Below are positions 34,351 to 43,181 of a DNA stretch of 64,000 nt, piece after piece. Position 1 is the stretch's first letter. Every line of letters begins with the position of its first letter. Below the pieces are notes generated by a model. The model saw only the letters and a program-made list of their open reading frames with translations. It had not been told where the DNA came from and did not search any database. The position numbers and the translations under genes are program-made. This stretch comes from Pseudidiomarina woesei (GTDB taxonomy: Bacteria > Pseudomonadota > Gammaproteobacteria > Enterobacterales > Alteromonadaceae): the NCBI RefSeq assembly GCF_001418345.1, contig NZ_LIPW01000003.1, positions 248,001 through 312,000 on the forward strand, read 5' to 3'.

Positions 34351-36616
34351 AAAGTTATGGTGGATACTAATTGCCATTTTGGCGATCACCTTTGGTGTCC
34401 TAGGTTATTTCGGTAAAGAAGTTTACCGTGTCGCGCCGCCGATTCCTGATCAAGTAGTGACCGAGTCGGGTCAGCTACTGATGACGGAAGAGACGATTTT
34501 AGATGGTCAAACCGCTTGGCAATCTGTCGGTGGTATGCAATTAGGTTCTATTTGGGGTCACGGTGCGTATCAGGCGCCAGACTGGACTGCTGATTGGTTA
34601 CACCGTGAATTGTTAGCGTGGTTAGAAATCTCTGCGCAAAACCAGTATGGCCAAAGCTATGAAAGCTTATCGCCTGCTGAGCAGAATGGCCTGCAATTTG
34701 CGCTAAAAGAAGAGTATCGCACCGCATCACAATACGATGCGGCAACCGATACTTTGACCGTTAGCGCAGTACGTGCAGAAGCCATGGCGCAAACCGCTGA
34801 GTACTACAGCCGTTTGTTTAGTGACGATATTTCACTACGCAGTACTCGTGAAAACTACGCCATGAAAGAAAACACATTACCAAGCGCAGAACGCCGCGAA
34901 GTAATGACTCAGTTCTTCTTCTGGACTGCTTGGGCCGCTGCTACTGAGCGCCCTAATAGCGACGTAACCTATACGAACAACTGGCCACATGAACCATTAA
35001 TTGATAACAAACCAAGTGCAGAAAACCTGATTTGGTCATTGGTGTCTATTATTCTGTTAATTGCAGGTGTTGGTGGCTTGATCTGGGCTTGGGCATTCTT
35101 GCGTGATCACGACGAAGAAGAACCTGCTGCGCCAGCAAAAGACCCTATCAGCTTGGTTAACTTAACCCCTTCACAAAAAGCATTGGGCAAATACCTGTTC
35201 TTGGTTATGGCTCTGTTTATTGTGCAAATTTTCTTGGGTGGTTTCACGGCTCACTATACCGTTGAAGGTCAAACGTTTTATGGCATCAACGTGTCTGAGT
35301 GGTTCCCGTACTCACTAGTACGCACCTGGCACATACAGGCCGCATTATTCTGGATTGCCACCGGCTTCTTAGCTGCGGGCTTATTCTTGGCGCCAATTAT
35401 TAATGGCGGTAAAGATCCGAAATTCCAGAAACTTGGTGTTGATATCTTGTTCTGGGCCTTGGTAGTTGTTGTTGCCGGTTCGTTCATTGGTAACTACTTA
35501 GCTATTGCGCAAATCATGCCTGAAAACCTAAGCTTCTGGTTAGGTCACCAAGGTTATGAGTACGTCGACTTAGGTCGCTTGTGGCAAATTGGTAAGTTCT
35601 TAGGCATCGTGTTCTGGTTAGGCTTAATGTTGCGCGGCGTTGTTGGCGCGTTCAAACAGCCTGGCGACAAGAACTTGTTAGCCTTGTTAACCGCTTCAGT
35701 GGTTGCTATTGGCCTATTCTATGGCGCGGGCTTCTTCTACGGTGAACGCACTCATATTTCTATTATGGAATACTGGCGCTGGTGGATTGTTCACCTGTGG
35801 GTAGAAGGCTTCTTTGAAGTATTCGCAACTGCAGCATTGGCATTCATCTTCCACAGCATGGGCTTAGTGTCTCGCCGTATGGCTACTGCTGCTTCATTAG
35901 CATCAGCGTCACTATTCATGTTAGGTGGCGTACCAGGTACTTTCCACCACTTGTACTTCTCAGGGACTACTACACCAATTATGGCTGTAGGCGCGACTTT
36001 CTCTGCGCTTGAAGTTGTACCTTTGGTTGTACTTGGCTACGAAGCTTGGGAAAACTGGAGCCTGCAACGCAAAGCAGAGTGGATGCAACGCATTAAGTGG
36101 CCACTATTGTGCTTCGTTGCGGTAGCGTTCTGGAACTTCTTGGGTGCCGGCGTATTGGGCTTCATGATCAACCCACCCATTGCGCTGTACTACATTCAAG
36201 GCTTGAACACTACACCGACTCACGCTCACGCAGCACTATTTGGGGTGTACGGTTTCCTAGCTATCGGTTTCGTGTTGTTAATCTTGCGCTACATTCGTCC
36301 GAACTTCGCGTTCAATGACAAGATTATGAAAACCGGTTTCTGGTGGTTAAACATCGGCTTATGCCTCATGTTGTTCACTAGCTTGTTACCTGTTGGCTTT
36401 ATCCAGTTCTTTGCTTCAGCCTCTGAAGGCTTGTGGTATGCACGTAGCGAAGAGTTCATGCAACAGCCGTTGCTACAGAGTTTACGCTGGATTCGTACCG
36501 TAGGCGACGTGGTATTCATTATCGGTGGTTTAGCGGTTGCTTATCAGGTTGTTATTGGCTTGTGGGGCAAACAGCAAAACGCTGAACTAGATGCCAAACC
36601 TGTCACAGTTAAATAA
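34337..36616 (+). CDS. norZ: Quinol-dependent nitric oxide reductase (qNOR)
   Basis: Single-subunit enzyme of the haem-copper oxidase superfamily that reduces two NO to N2O with quinol electrons at the inner membrane. The 759-residue protein has the N-terminal helix and periplasmic domain typical of qNOR (about 1-220) fused to a NorB-like core of about 12 helices. Haem and non-haem iron ligands are visible in RTWHIQAALFW (about 331), GTFHHLYFSG (about 534) and THAHAALFGVYGF (about 629). GGAGGTGCCAA directly precedes the ATG at 34337; a longer frame from 34238 lacks support. NorR sites and a sigma-54 promoter lie upstream, a terminator downstream. Confidence 0.95.
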   Translation: MAGYKKLWWILIAILAITFGVLGYFGKEVYRVAPPIPDQVVTESGQLLMTEETILDGQTAWQSVGGMQLGSIWGHGAYQAPDWTADWLHRELLAWLEISAQNQYGQSYESLSPAEQNGLQFALKEEYRTASQYDAATDTLTVSAVRAEAMAQTAEYYSRLFSDDISLRSTRENYAMKENTLPSAERREVMTQFFFWTAWAAATERPNSDVTYTNNWPHEPLIDNKPSAENLIWSLVSIILLIAGVGGLIWAWAFLRDHDEEEPAAPAKDPISLVNLTPSQKALGKYLFLVMALFIVQIFLGGFTAHYTVEGQTFYGINVSEWFPYSLVRTWHIQAALFWIATGFLAAGLFLAPIINGGKDPKFQKLGVDILFWALVVVVAGSFIGNYLAIAQIMPENLSFWLGHQGYEYVDLGRLWQIGKFLGIVFWLGLMLRGVVGAFKQPGDKNLLALLTASVVAIGLFYGAGFFYGERTHISIMEYWRWWIVHLWVEGFFEVFATAALAFIFHSMGLVSRRMATAASLASASLFMLGGVPGTFHHLYFSGTTTPIMAVGATFSALEVVPLVVLGYEAWENWSLQRKAEWMQRIKWPLLCFVAVAFWNFLGAGVLGFMINPPIALYYIQGLNTTPTHAHAALFGVYGFLAIGFVLLILRYIRPNFAFNDKIMKTGFWWLNIGLCLMLFTSLLPVGFIQFFASASEGLWYARSEEFMQQPLLQSLRWIRTVGDVVFIIGGLAVAYQVVIGLWGKQQNAELDAKPVTVK

Positions 36617-36678
36617 CTGTACGTGACATAACACACGTTAAAAAATGTTGTTGACCGTGGAAACCCCACGGTGGTGTT

Positions 36679-36713
36679 AGCCCGAGGCCTCCCAACCGCC
36701 TCGGGCTTTTTTT
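36679..36713 (+). terminator. Intrinsic terminator of norZ
   Basis: AGCCCGAGG (36679-36687) pairs with CCTCGGGCT (36699-36707), followed by a run of seven Ts. A second small hairpin (CCGTGG/CCACGG) lies just upstream. The convergent tpm gene ends inside the T-run. Confidence 0.9.
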
Positions 36714-37347
36714 ATAAACGTTTAAGCCGATAACAATATTCGCTAACCTGCGAATCGCCATTCAGCGTAAAGCCCGCATTTGGGCAAAGAGCCTCTACCG
36801 TAAACCTAGTGCTGTAAGCGTTCATAACTTCTTGCTGCGGAATTGAAAAAGGCGGACCTTTCCAATAGTTCTCAGGATATTCCACAGTAACTAGCAGGCC
36901 ATTGCTAAGTTGCGGCAAAATTTTTAATAGATGCTCAACATAAGCGGTGCGCATGGTTGGCGGTAACGCCACCATAGCCGCTCGGTCGTACCAAGCATCA
37001 ACGCCGTGCAGATGGTTATTGGTGAGCTGAAAAAAGTCGCCTTGATACAAGGTAATGCCCGGCACTCGGTAAGCGCGGAAAGAGCCCTCACGATGCACAC
37101 TTGGTGTGAGCTTTTGTTCAGCAAAAAATTCTTCAACAGCCGACTGGTTCAGTTCAATTCCGAGCACTTGATAGCCCTGCTCTTGCAGCCATTGCATATC
37201 TAATGATTTACCACATAGCGGCACAAACACCGTCGACCCCGGCTGGGCTATGGTTTTGCAATGCTGCATGAGCAATGGGTGCACGTCGTGGCGATGAAAG
37301 CCAATTTCACGATTTTTCCACCGCTCGTGCCAAAATTCATGCTCCAT
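36712..37347 (-). CDS. tpm: Thiopurine S-methyltransferase family protein
   Basis: SAM-dependent methyltransferase of the TPMT family; bacterial members methylate thiopurines and selenium or tellurium oxyanions. The 211-residue protein begins MEHEFWHERWKNREIGFHRHDVHPLL (read in pieces), the family start, with motif I VFVPLCGKSLDMQWL near residue 45 and WYDRAAMVALPPTMR near residue 120. The ATG at 37347 follows AAGGAGTACGCC. Its physiological substrate here is unknown. It sits between norZ and narX but reads convergently with norZ. Confidence 0.88.
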   Translation of the reverse strand: MEHEFWHERWKNREIGFHRHDVHPLLMQHCKTIAQPGSTVFVPLCGKSLDMQWLQEQGYQVLGIELNQSAVEEFFAEQKLTPSVHREGSFRAYRVPGITLYQGDFFQLTNNHLHGVDAWYDRAAMVALPPTMRTAYVEHLLKILPQLSNGLLVTVEYPENYWKGPPFSIPQQEVMNAYSTRFTVEALCPNAGFTLNGDSQVSEYCYRLKRL

Positions 37348-37412
37348 GGCGTACTCCTTAATTCGCACATCGAATGATTTGGCTGTAAACTATACAGCTA
37401 TCGACTAAAAAC

Positions 37413-37434
37413 CACCAAGCGCGTAGCCTTGGTG
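37413..37434 (+). promoter_or_regulatory. Hairpin in the narX leader
   Basis: CACCAAG (37413-37419) pairs with CTTGGTG (37428-37434) 17 bases before the narX ATG. It is not followed by a T-run and may affect translation start; weak evidence. Confidence 0.3.
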
Positions 37435-37451
37435 CTCTTGAAAAAGGCTTT

Positions 37452-39257
37452 ATGAATAAATTTTCTATAGTCACACGTATTGGTATTGCACTAAGTGCGA
37501 TGGTTGCACTAACCATTTTGACACTTTTGGCGTCGTATTGGCTTTCGGAAAAAGCCGATCACGATGCCCTAGCCATTAACGTGGCCGGCTCGTTGCGTTA
37601 TCAGGCGTACCAATACAGTTGGCACGTTATGCATTCGCCTGAGCAGGCGCCTGCGGTGGCACAAGCCCTACAAGACAGCTGGAACCACAGTGTTTTTAAT
37701 CGTTTTGAACACGAGCAAAGCGAACTCACGGCGTTATATCAAAATACTCAAGCCGACTGGTTAGCGTTCCAACAGCGCGTTGAGCAAGGCGTTATACCAG
37801 CAAACAACCTGATGGTAGAAATTCAGCCACAAATTGACCAAATCAACACCTTCGTGAGTGCTATTCAACAAGATGCCGAACAGCGCATTCGCTCTATTCG
37901 CTCTATTCAAGTATTGAGCTTATTTACCAGTATTGGTTTGGCGTTTGTTATTTTTTACTGGCTGCGTACCCGCGTTCGCTATCCGCTCGAAGTGCTCACG
38001 CAAGCAGCGCGCCGCATTGGGCAAGGTGACTTTACCGCGCGAGTTAAGCACCCGATGAAAGACGAGTTGGGTGTGTTGGCAAGTACCTTGAACAAAATGA
38101 ACGAAGCCATTGGCTTTATGTACGGCAACTTAGAAAAGCGCGTTGATGAGCAAACGCGTGCTATTCAGCAGTCGAACGTGCGCTTGCAGTTTTTGTACGA
38201 CACCGCGCGCATGATCATTGAGCACTCGCCGGGTTATCACGACTTTACGGAAATAGTAAACGGCTTGAAGGTAGCCTCTGAAGTTGACGATATTGAGCTG
38301 TGCTTAATTACCGAAGCTGGCAATAAGCCTTATTTGCAGGTACAGCCGGTTGGCGCACCAGAAGACCCGTGCGAAGGAGTTGATTGCAGCCAGTGTGTGA
38401 ATGCCGGCGGCGGGGTGTCGGTACAAGACGGCCAACGCATTTATCGCTTCACTATTGAACGCGAAGATCACAACTATGGTGTAGTGGTCGCGCGCTGCCC
38501 AGTGTCTGAACAGATCAGCGATTGGCAACAACAATTAATACAGTCAGTGGCTGACCAATTAGCTGTGGCCTTAAGCTTGAAACAAGAAGAAGAACAAGTG
38601 CGGCGCTTAGCGCTTATTCAAGAGCGCACAGTGATTGCGCGCGAACTGCACGACTCTTTAGCGCAGGCGTTGTCTTACTTGAAGATTCAGGTAACCCGGC
38701 TCAATAAAGCCATTGAAAAAGACAATCGTGAGGTGATTGAAGACGTTGCAGAAGAGCTCAAAGAAGGCCTCAATGCAGCTTACCGGCAGCTACGCGAATT
38801 ATTAACCACGTTCCGCTTAAAAGTTGACGGCGCCGGCTTGCTGCATGCGCTGCAAACCACAATTCGGCAATTTAGTGAGCAGTCTGACATTGCGTTTCGC
38901 TTGGACTATCAACTAGAAAGCACGCCGTTAGTACCCCATGAAGAAATTCACTTGCTGCAAATTATTCGTGAAGCATGCCAGAACGCTATTCATCACAGTC
39001 AAGGCTCTGACGTGGTCGTACAATTGTCACAAGATGCGGAAAATGGCATTCACTTGAGCATTGAAGACAACGGCGTGGGCATTCCAGAAAATGCTGAAAA
39101 GCTAAATCATTACGGTCTTGCCATTATGCAAGAACGCAGCCGTCACTTGGGTGGCACTATTCGTATTGAGCGCCGAAAACAGGGCGGTACCGGCGTGTAT
39201 TTTGAATTTACCCCACAATACATACTTGAGCGGCAAAGCGAGCCATACCCCGCCTAG
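37452..39257 (+). CDS. narX: Nitrate/nitrite sensor histidine kinase, NarX-like
   Basis: Membrane sensor kinase for nitrate and nitrite that phosphorylates NarL. The 601-residue protein has two transmembrane segments (about 8-30 and 150-170) around a periplasmic four-helix domain carrying a P-box-like INVAGSLRYQAYQ near residue 43. A HAMP linker (about 172-225), a cysteine-bearing central module (CEGVDCSQC near 312) and a HPK7-type kinase with RELHDSLAQALSYLKIQ near residue 397 and the ATPase motif DNGVGIP near 540 follow. The central cysteines favour NarX over NarQ. The regulator gene narL lies just beyond narK. Confidence 0.9.
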   Translation: MNKFSIVTRIGIALSAMVALTILTLLASYWLSEKADHDALAINVAGSLRYQAYQYSWHVMHSPEQAPAVAQALQDSWNHSVFNRFEHEQSELTALYQNTQADWLAFQQRVEQGVIPANNLMVEIQPQIDQINTFVSAIQQDAEQRIRSIRSIQVLSLFTSIGLAFVIFYWLRTRVRYPLEVLTQAARRIGQGDFTARVKHPMKDELGVLASTLNKMNEAIGFMYGNLEKRVDEQTRAIQQSNVRLQFLYDTARMIIEHSPGYHDFTEIVNGLKVASEVDDIELCLITEAGNKPYLQVQPVGAPEDPCEGVDCSQCVNAGGGVSVQDGQRIYRFTIEREDHNYGVVVARCPVSEQISDWQQQLIQSVADQLAVALSLKQEEEQVRRLALIQERTVIARELHDSLAQALSYLKIQVTRLNKAIEKDNREVIEDVAEELKEGLNAAYRQLRELLTTFRLKVDGAGLLHALQTTIRQFSEQSDIAFRLDYQLESTPLVPHEEIHLLQIIREACQNAIHHSQGSDVVVQLSQDAENGIHLSIEDNGVGIPENAEKLNHYGLAIMQERSRHLGGTIRIERRKQGGTGVYFEFTPQYILERQSEPYPA

Positions 39258-39263
39258 TCACGA

Positions 39264-40580
39264 TTATGGGTTATAAAACTCGGCGCGGTTGCGTAAGTAC
39301 ATGTAGCTGACTAGCACCGCGCACACCACATAAAAGGCGGCGAACACAAACAACGCATAGGCCGGTGTTTGGGTGGTGCTGTTTACATACCAAAGGGTTG
39401 GAATATAAGCCGCGCCAGCGGTGGCAATGGTGGTTAACCAACGCAGTGCCAACGGCAGTTGATCAAGCGGAAGTACCACACTAACGCTACGGAAAATAGC
39501 ACTGCTTGCTGCACCGGTGGCAATAAAAATAACCAAGAAAACCAATAAATACCCCAAAAACCACTGCTCTGGTAACGGGCTATTCATGGCATTGTAGGTA
39601 ATGACGCCAGCCGCTACACAGCTTATTGCCAACACAATGGCACACCACAGCGTGACTTTTGCGCCACCAAATAAGTCTGCTAACCAACCGCCGAACGGCC
39701 GCGCTAAAACACCAAGTAACGGCCCTATCCACGCGTAGGTGAGCGCGCTTGGCGAATAAGTGGTGCTGAATGTTTGCAGGCTTAGTGGAAAGGTAATGGT
39801 AAAGCCAATAAACGAACCAAAGGCCATCACGTAGAGTAATGTCATAAGCCAGGTGTGTTTATTGCGTAATATTGCAGCGTAATGAGCGCGGTTAGTTGCG
39901 CTACCTAGTGGCGCTTGTGGTACTTTGCTGGGCCGCGCAAGCTGCCACGTCACCGTTGCCAGAATAACGGCGGCAATAGTTAACCAACCGCTGTTACCAA
40001 GCCACAGCTTAGTTCCTGGCGCAATAACGCCGACAATATCGCCACTACCGTGCACGGTGGTCCATGCTGTTGAGCTGGTAAACCCAAATAAATTAATACT
40101 GGTTAAAAATGGTAATGCCGCTTGAGCAATAACAATACCAATACCTGCCACACCGGCGTTAACGGCTAACGTCCAGCCAATGCCACTGGTGTCGACTTTT
40201 TCACTGCGAGTAAATGCAATAAATTGCGCGCCGCCCAAGCCATAAGCGGCAGCTAACCACTGCAACTCGGTATACGAAAGGGGTGGGTTGCTGAATACCC
40301 ATATGGTCATACCGGCCGGTATAACTAATGCGGCGGTTGTTAGGTAAATAAAGCGCGCTTGCATGGCGCGTTCGCCTAGCCAAAAGAACACAAAGTGACA
40401 AATGGTGGCGCTTAAGCCTGAAATAGCGAGTAGTCGGTAAAGTTGAGCAAAGGTAAACCCAGCGTCAACGGTAAATAGTTGCACCACTAACACACTTAAG
40501 CTCATCCACAGCGCCATGCCAACAATCAAATTGATTGCTGTTGGTTTATCGACTGTTGATGATACCCGTACCGTGTTCAC
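39264..40580 (-). CDS. narK: NarK-like nitrate/nitrite MFS transporter with divergent signature
   Basis: Twelve-helix inner-membrane transporter of the nitrate/nitrite porter family, 438 residues. WIGPLLGVLARPFGGWLADLFGGAKVTLW (about 255-285, read in pieces) is typical NarK. The two nitrate-signature motifs are altered: NAGVAGIGIVI near residue 150 and FIATGAASSAIFRSVSVV near 355 lack the GN and GNGS cores, although the TM8-type Arg after Phe remains. Nitrate or nitrite is the likely cargo by family and by position between narX and narL, but a different small anion is possible. Confidence 0.75.
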   Translation of the reverse strand: MNTVRVSSTVDKPTAINLIVGMALWMSLSVLVVQLFTVDAGFTFAQLYRLLAISGLSATICHFVFFWLGERAMQARFIYLTTAALVIPAGMTIWVFSNPPLSYTELQWLAAAYGLGGAQFIAFTRSEKVDTSGIGWTLAVNAGVAGIGIVIAQAALPFLTSINLFGFTSSTAWTTVHGSGDIVGVIAPGTKLWLGNSGWLTIAAVILATVTWQLARPSKVPQAPLGSATNRAHYAAILRNKHTWLMTLLYVMAFGSFIGFTITFPLSLQTFSTTYSPSALTYAWIGPLLGVLARPFGGWLADLFGGAKVTLWCAIVLAISCVAAGVITYNAMNSPLPEQWFLGYLLVFLVIFIATGAASSAIFRSVSVVLPLDQLPLALRWLTTIATAGAAYIPTLWYVNSTTQTPAYALFVFAAFYVVCAVLVSYMYLRNRAEFYNP

Positions 40581-40693
40581 ACGCCACTCCTTTCATTGCC
40601 ATAGAGCAGTTTCCCAGTAAGTAAACTATGCGTGATCTGGCGCAACACAACAATTCAGCGAGAGTGATAATCGGCAACGCAGAATGGGCAGCC

Positions 40694-40719
40694 CAAACTA
40701 CCCCAAACGAGGTAGTTTG
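40694..40719. promoter_or_regulatory. NarL 7-2-7 site between narK and narL
   Basis: CAAACTACC and GGTAGTTTG form a perfect 9-bp inverted repeat. Its core TACCCCA-AA-CGAGGTA (40699-40714) has the 7-2-7 spacing of NarL/NarP targets, each heptamer matching TACYYMT at six of seven positions. It lies about 115 bp from narK and 105 bp from narL. Confidence 0.75.
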
Positions 40720-40822
40720 CGCTAAGCTGTACCCTAAACAACGACATTGTGTAAGAATACAGCGCAATAGATACTGAGATACCGCAAAGAATACGCAAGA
40801 AAATAAGAACAAGGAGCACGAC

Positions 40823-41467
40823 ATGTCGGACAGCCCAGCTAGCATTATGCTTGTGGATGATCACCCGCTTTTGCGCAAAGGCCTCAAACAATTAATTTCG
40901 CTGGAAGACGGTCTTGAAGTAGTTGCCGAATGCAGTAACGGTGCCGATGCACTGGTTAAAGCTGAAGAGCTTGACCCTGATTTAATTATTCTTGACCTCA
41001 ACATGCAAGGCATGGATGGCTTAGAAACCTTAAAGCGCATGCGCGATAACGGCGTCACCTCGCGTATTGTCATGCTCACTGTGTCCGATGCCGACGAAGA
41101 CGTGGTTACCGCCATTACCAACGGCGCCGATGGTTATTTGTTAAAAGACATGGACCCAGAAATGCTGTTGGAGCAAATACAGCGTGCTATTGAAGGCAAA
41201 ATGGTACTCAGCGAAGCGATTACCGAAGTACTCGCAACCGCATTACGTCGCCCTTCGGCACCCACCAAGAGTAAATTAGACGGTTTAACCAACCGCGAAC
41301 GCGAAATTTTAGAACTCATCGCCAAAGGCATGAGCAACAAAGTTATTGCCCGTGAATTGGATATTTCCGACGGCACCGTGAAAGTTCACGTTAAACACTT
41401 GCTGAAGAAGCTAGGTTTGCGTTCGCGCGTTGAAGCTGCAGTTTGGATGGTCAACCAAGACCAATAA
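40823..41467 (+). CDS. narL: Nitrate/nitrite response regulator NarL
   Basis: Two-component regulator that binds heptamer sites when phosphorylated by NarX. The 214-residue protein has a receiver domain with the acidic pair VDDH near residue 11, the phospho-acceptor Asp in LIILDLNMQGMDG near residue 58 and Lys in YLLKDMDP near 108. The C-terminal LuxR-type domain reads LTNREREILELIAKGMSNKVIARELDISDGTVKVHVKHLLKKLGLRSR (about 152-200, read in pieces). AAGGAGCACGAC precedes the ATG. A terminator follows. Confidence 0.93.
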   Translation: MSDSPASIMLVDDHPLLRKGLKQLISLEDGLEVVAECSNGADALVKAEELDPDLIILDLNMQGMDGLETLKRMRDNGVTSRIVMLTVSDADEDVVTAITNGADGYLLKDMDPEMLLEQIQRAIEGKMVLSEAITEVLATALRRPSAPTKSKLDGLTNREREILELIAKGMSNKVIARELDISDGTVKVHVKHLLKKLGLRSRVEAAVWMVNQDQ

Positions 41468-41502
41468 AGTAGTTGATTCGTATCAAGGCTTTTGCATAAA
41501 AA

Positions 41503-41530
41503 ACGGCCCACACTGGTGGGTCGTTTTTTT
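41503..41530 (+). terminator. Intrinsic terminator of narL
   Basis: ACGGCCCAC pairs with GTGGGTCGT around ACTG, followed by seven Ts ending at 41530. It separates narL from the decarboxylase gene, whose ribosome site GTAGGAGCC follows within 15 bases. Confidence 0.92.
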
Positions 41531-41551
41531 ATGGATGGTAGGAGCCAACGT

Positions 41552-43144
41552 ATGCAATTAGGCGCAATTATCACACAAGCTTTGCGCAACCAGGGCGTGC
41601 AGGAGTTATTCGGTATTCCTGGTGACTTTATTTTGCCATTTTTGCAACAGATGCAAGACCAAACTAACGCTCTGCCATTTTATTACATGACCCATGAGCC
41701 CGCAGTTGTTTACGCCGCGGACGCTGCCGCACGTGCCGCCAATCGGCCCACGGCAGTCGCGCTTACCTACGGTGCCGGAGCGCTAAATGGGGTTAATGCC
41801 ATTGCCCAAGCCTATGAAGAGTACGTGCCCTTGGTCATTTTGGCTGGATACCCTAGCCAAAAGGAAATCAACAGTGGCTTACAGATTCATCACCAAGCCA
41901 AAAGCATTGATTCACAGCGCGCTATTTTTAGTGAAATTACTTGTGCCCAGGTGCGCTTAGACAACCCAGACACGGCCATAGAAAACCTTCAATTTGCACT
42001 ACAAATGTGTCGGCAGAAATCTCGCCCCGTGCTTATTGAAATACCTCGTGATGCCACCAACTTTAACTTGCCTGCGATGCCCAATCAAAGTATTGAGCTT
42101 GCCAACCCACCTATTCATGAGAACCAATATCGCCAACTTACCACTGCGTTAACCACAGCCCGTCGACCGGTTATTCTAAGTGGTATTAAGGTACGCCGAA
42201 GCGGCGCTCAAAGAGCGCTAGAGCGCCTTGCCGAGCAGTTTAATATTCCGGTAGTGACCACCTTGCTTGGGCGTGCAACAGTCAGCCCGTCGCACAGTTG
42301 TTATGCCGGCGTATTTTGCGGCGACACGCAAACGCGAGCTAGCCAGTTACTGTATGACGCTGACCTGATTATTGCATTTGGGGTGGTTTATACCGACAGT
42401 AACTTTAGTGCGCACCGCGAGTTAATAAATGCCGCACATTTTTACCGAATTGATTTCCCAACTCAGTCGCTCAAGGCATGGTGCGCACGTTTAGCTAGCG
42501 AGCCTTTACCCTTATTTGAAACACGCGATATATCGCCAATAGCGGTTTTACCATCAAGTAACTTTAATGCCGACAGTGTTGTGCAAGCCATGCACCAACA
42601 GCTGTCTCAACAGCGCGCATTGGTACCGCTAATAAGCGATGTGGGTGATTGCCTGTTCGCCTCGCTGCAAGCTAGCCCTACCGACTTTCTGGCGCCAGCC
42701 TATTACGCCTCTATGGGTTATTCCGTACCCGCAGCGTTAGGGGTATTTGTCGCCACGCGCCGACGCCCTATTATTTTAGTTGGCGACGGTGCATTTTTGA
42801 TGACCGGCCTCGAGCTCGGTCATTGTTTGCGTTACGGCTGTAAGCCCATTGTGGTGCTTTTGAATAATCACAAATGGGACATGATTGCGGCGTTTGCCCC
42901 GACTTTGCAATGCACAGCCTTGCAGCAGTGGCATTACCCTGAACTTGCCAAAGCAATGGGCATTGAAAGCCTGCGTGCACATAACGCAGAAAGCTTTTCA
43001 GAAAGCTTCGCGAAAGCTTGGGCCGACCATGATAACGCCTATTTAATTGATGTATGGTTGCCAGAAAATAGCCGCACCAAGCGCCTGAGTGACTTTGCGG
43101 AAACCTTGACCACGATCAATAAAAGCAGCGTCAGCAAGGTATAA
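41552..43144 (+). CDS. Thiamine-diphosphate 2-oxoacid decarboxylase, indolepyruvate/phenylpyruvate type
   Basis: ThDP-dependent decarboxylase of 530 residues. The N-terminal catalytic Glu is in MTHEPAVVYAAD near residue 48, a His-His pair is in LQIHHQAKS near residue 113, and the ThDP-Mg motif GDGAFLMTGLELGHCLRYGCKPIVVLLNN (read in pieces) is near residue 412. The His-His pair is typical of pyruvate and indolepyruvate decarboxylases rather than acetolactate synthases. The ATG at 41552 follows GTAGGAGCC; an upstream frame runs through the narL terminator. The exact keto acid is not certain. Confidence 0.82.
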   Translation: MQLGAIITQALRNQGVQELFGIPGDFILPFLQQMQDQTNALPFYYMTHEPAVVYAADAAARAANRPTAVALTYGAGALNGVNAIAQAYEEYVPLVILAGYPSQKEINSGLQIHHQAKSIDSQRAIFSEITCAQVRLDNPDTAIENLQFALQMCRQKSRPVLIEIPRDATNFNLPAMPNQSIELANPPIHENQYRQLTTALTTARRPVILSGIKVRRSGAQRALERLAEQFNIPVVTTLLGRATVSPSHSCYAGVFCGDTQTRASQLLYDADLIIAFGVVYTDSNFSAHRELINAAHFYRIDFPTQSLKAWCARLASEPLPLFETRDISPIAVLPSSNFNADSVVQAMHQQLSQQRALVPLISDVGDCLFASLQASPTDFLAPAYYASMGYSVPAALGVFVATRRRPIILVGDGAFLMTGLELGHCLRYGCKPIVVLLNNHKWDMIAAFAPTLQCTALQQWHYPELAKAMGIESLRAHNAESFSESFAKAWADHDNAYLIDVWLPENSRTKRLSDFAETLTTINKSSVSKV

Positions 43145-43181
43145 AATACCCACCATTTTGGCTTACCCGCTTGTAGGTTTT

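Noticed and set aside
22775-41530. Region 4 as a horizontally acquired island
   Set aside because: No integrase, tRNA gene, direct repeats or obvious base-composition break was seen at the borders; it reads as a native regulon cluster.
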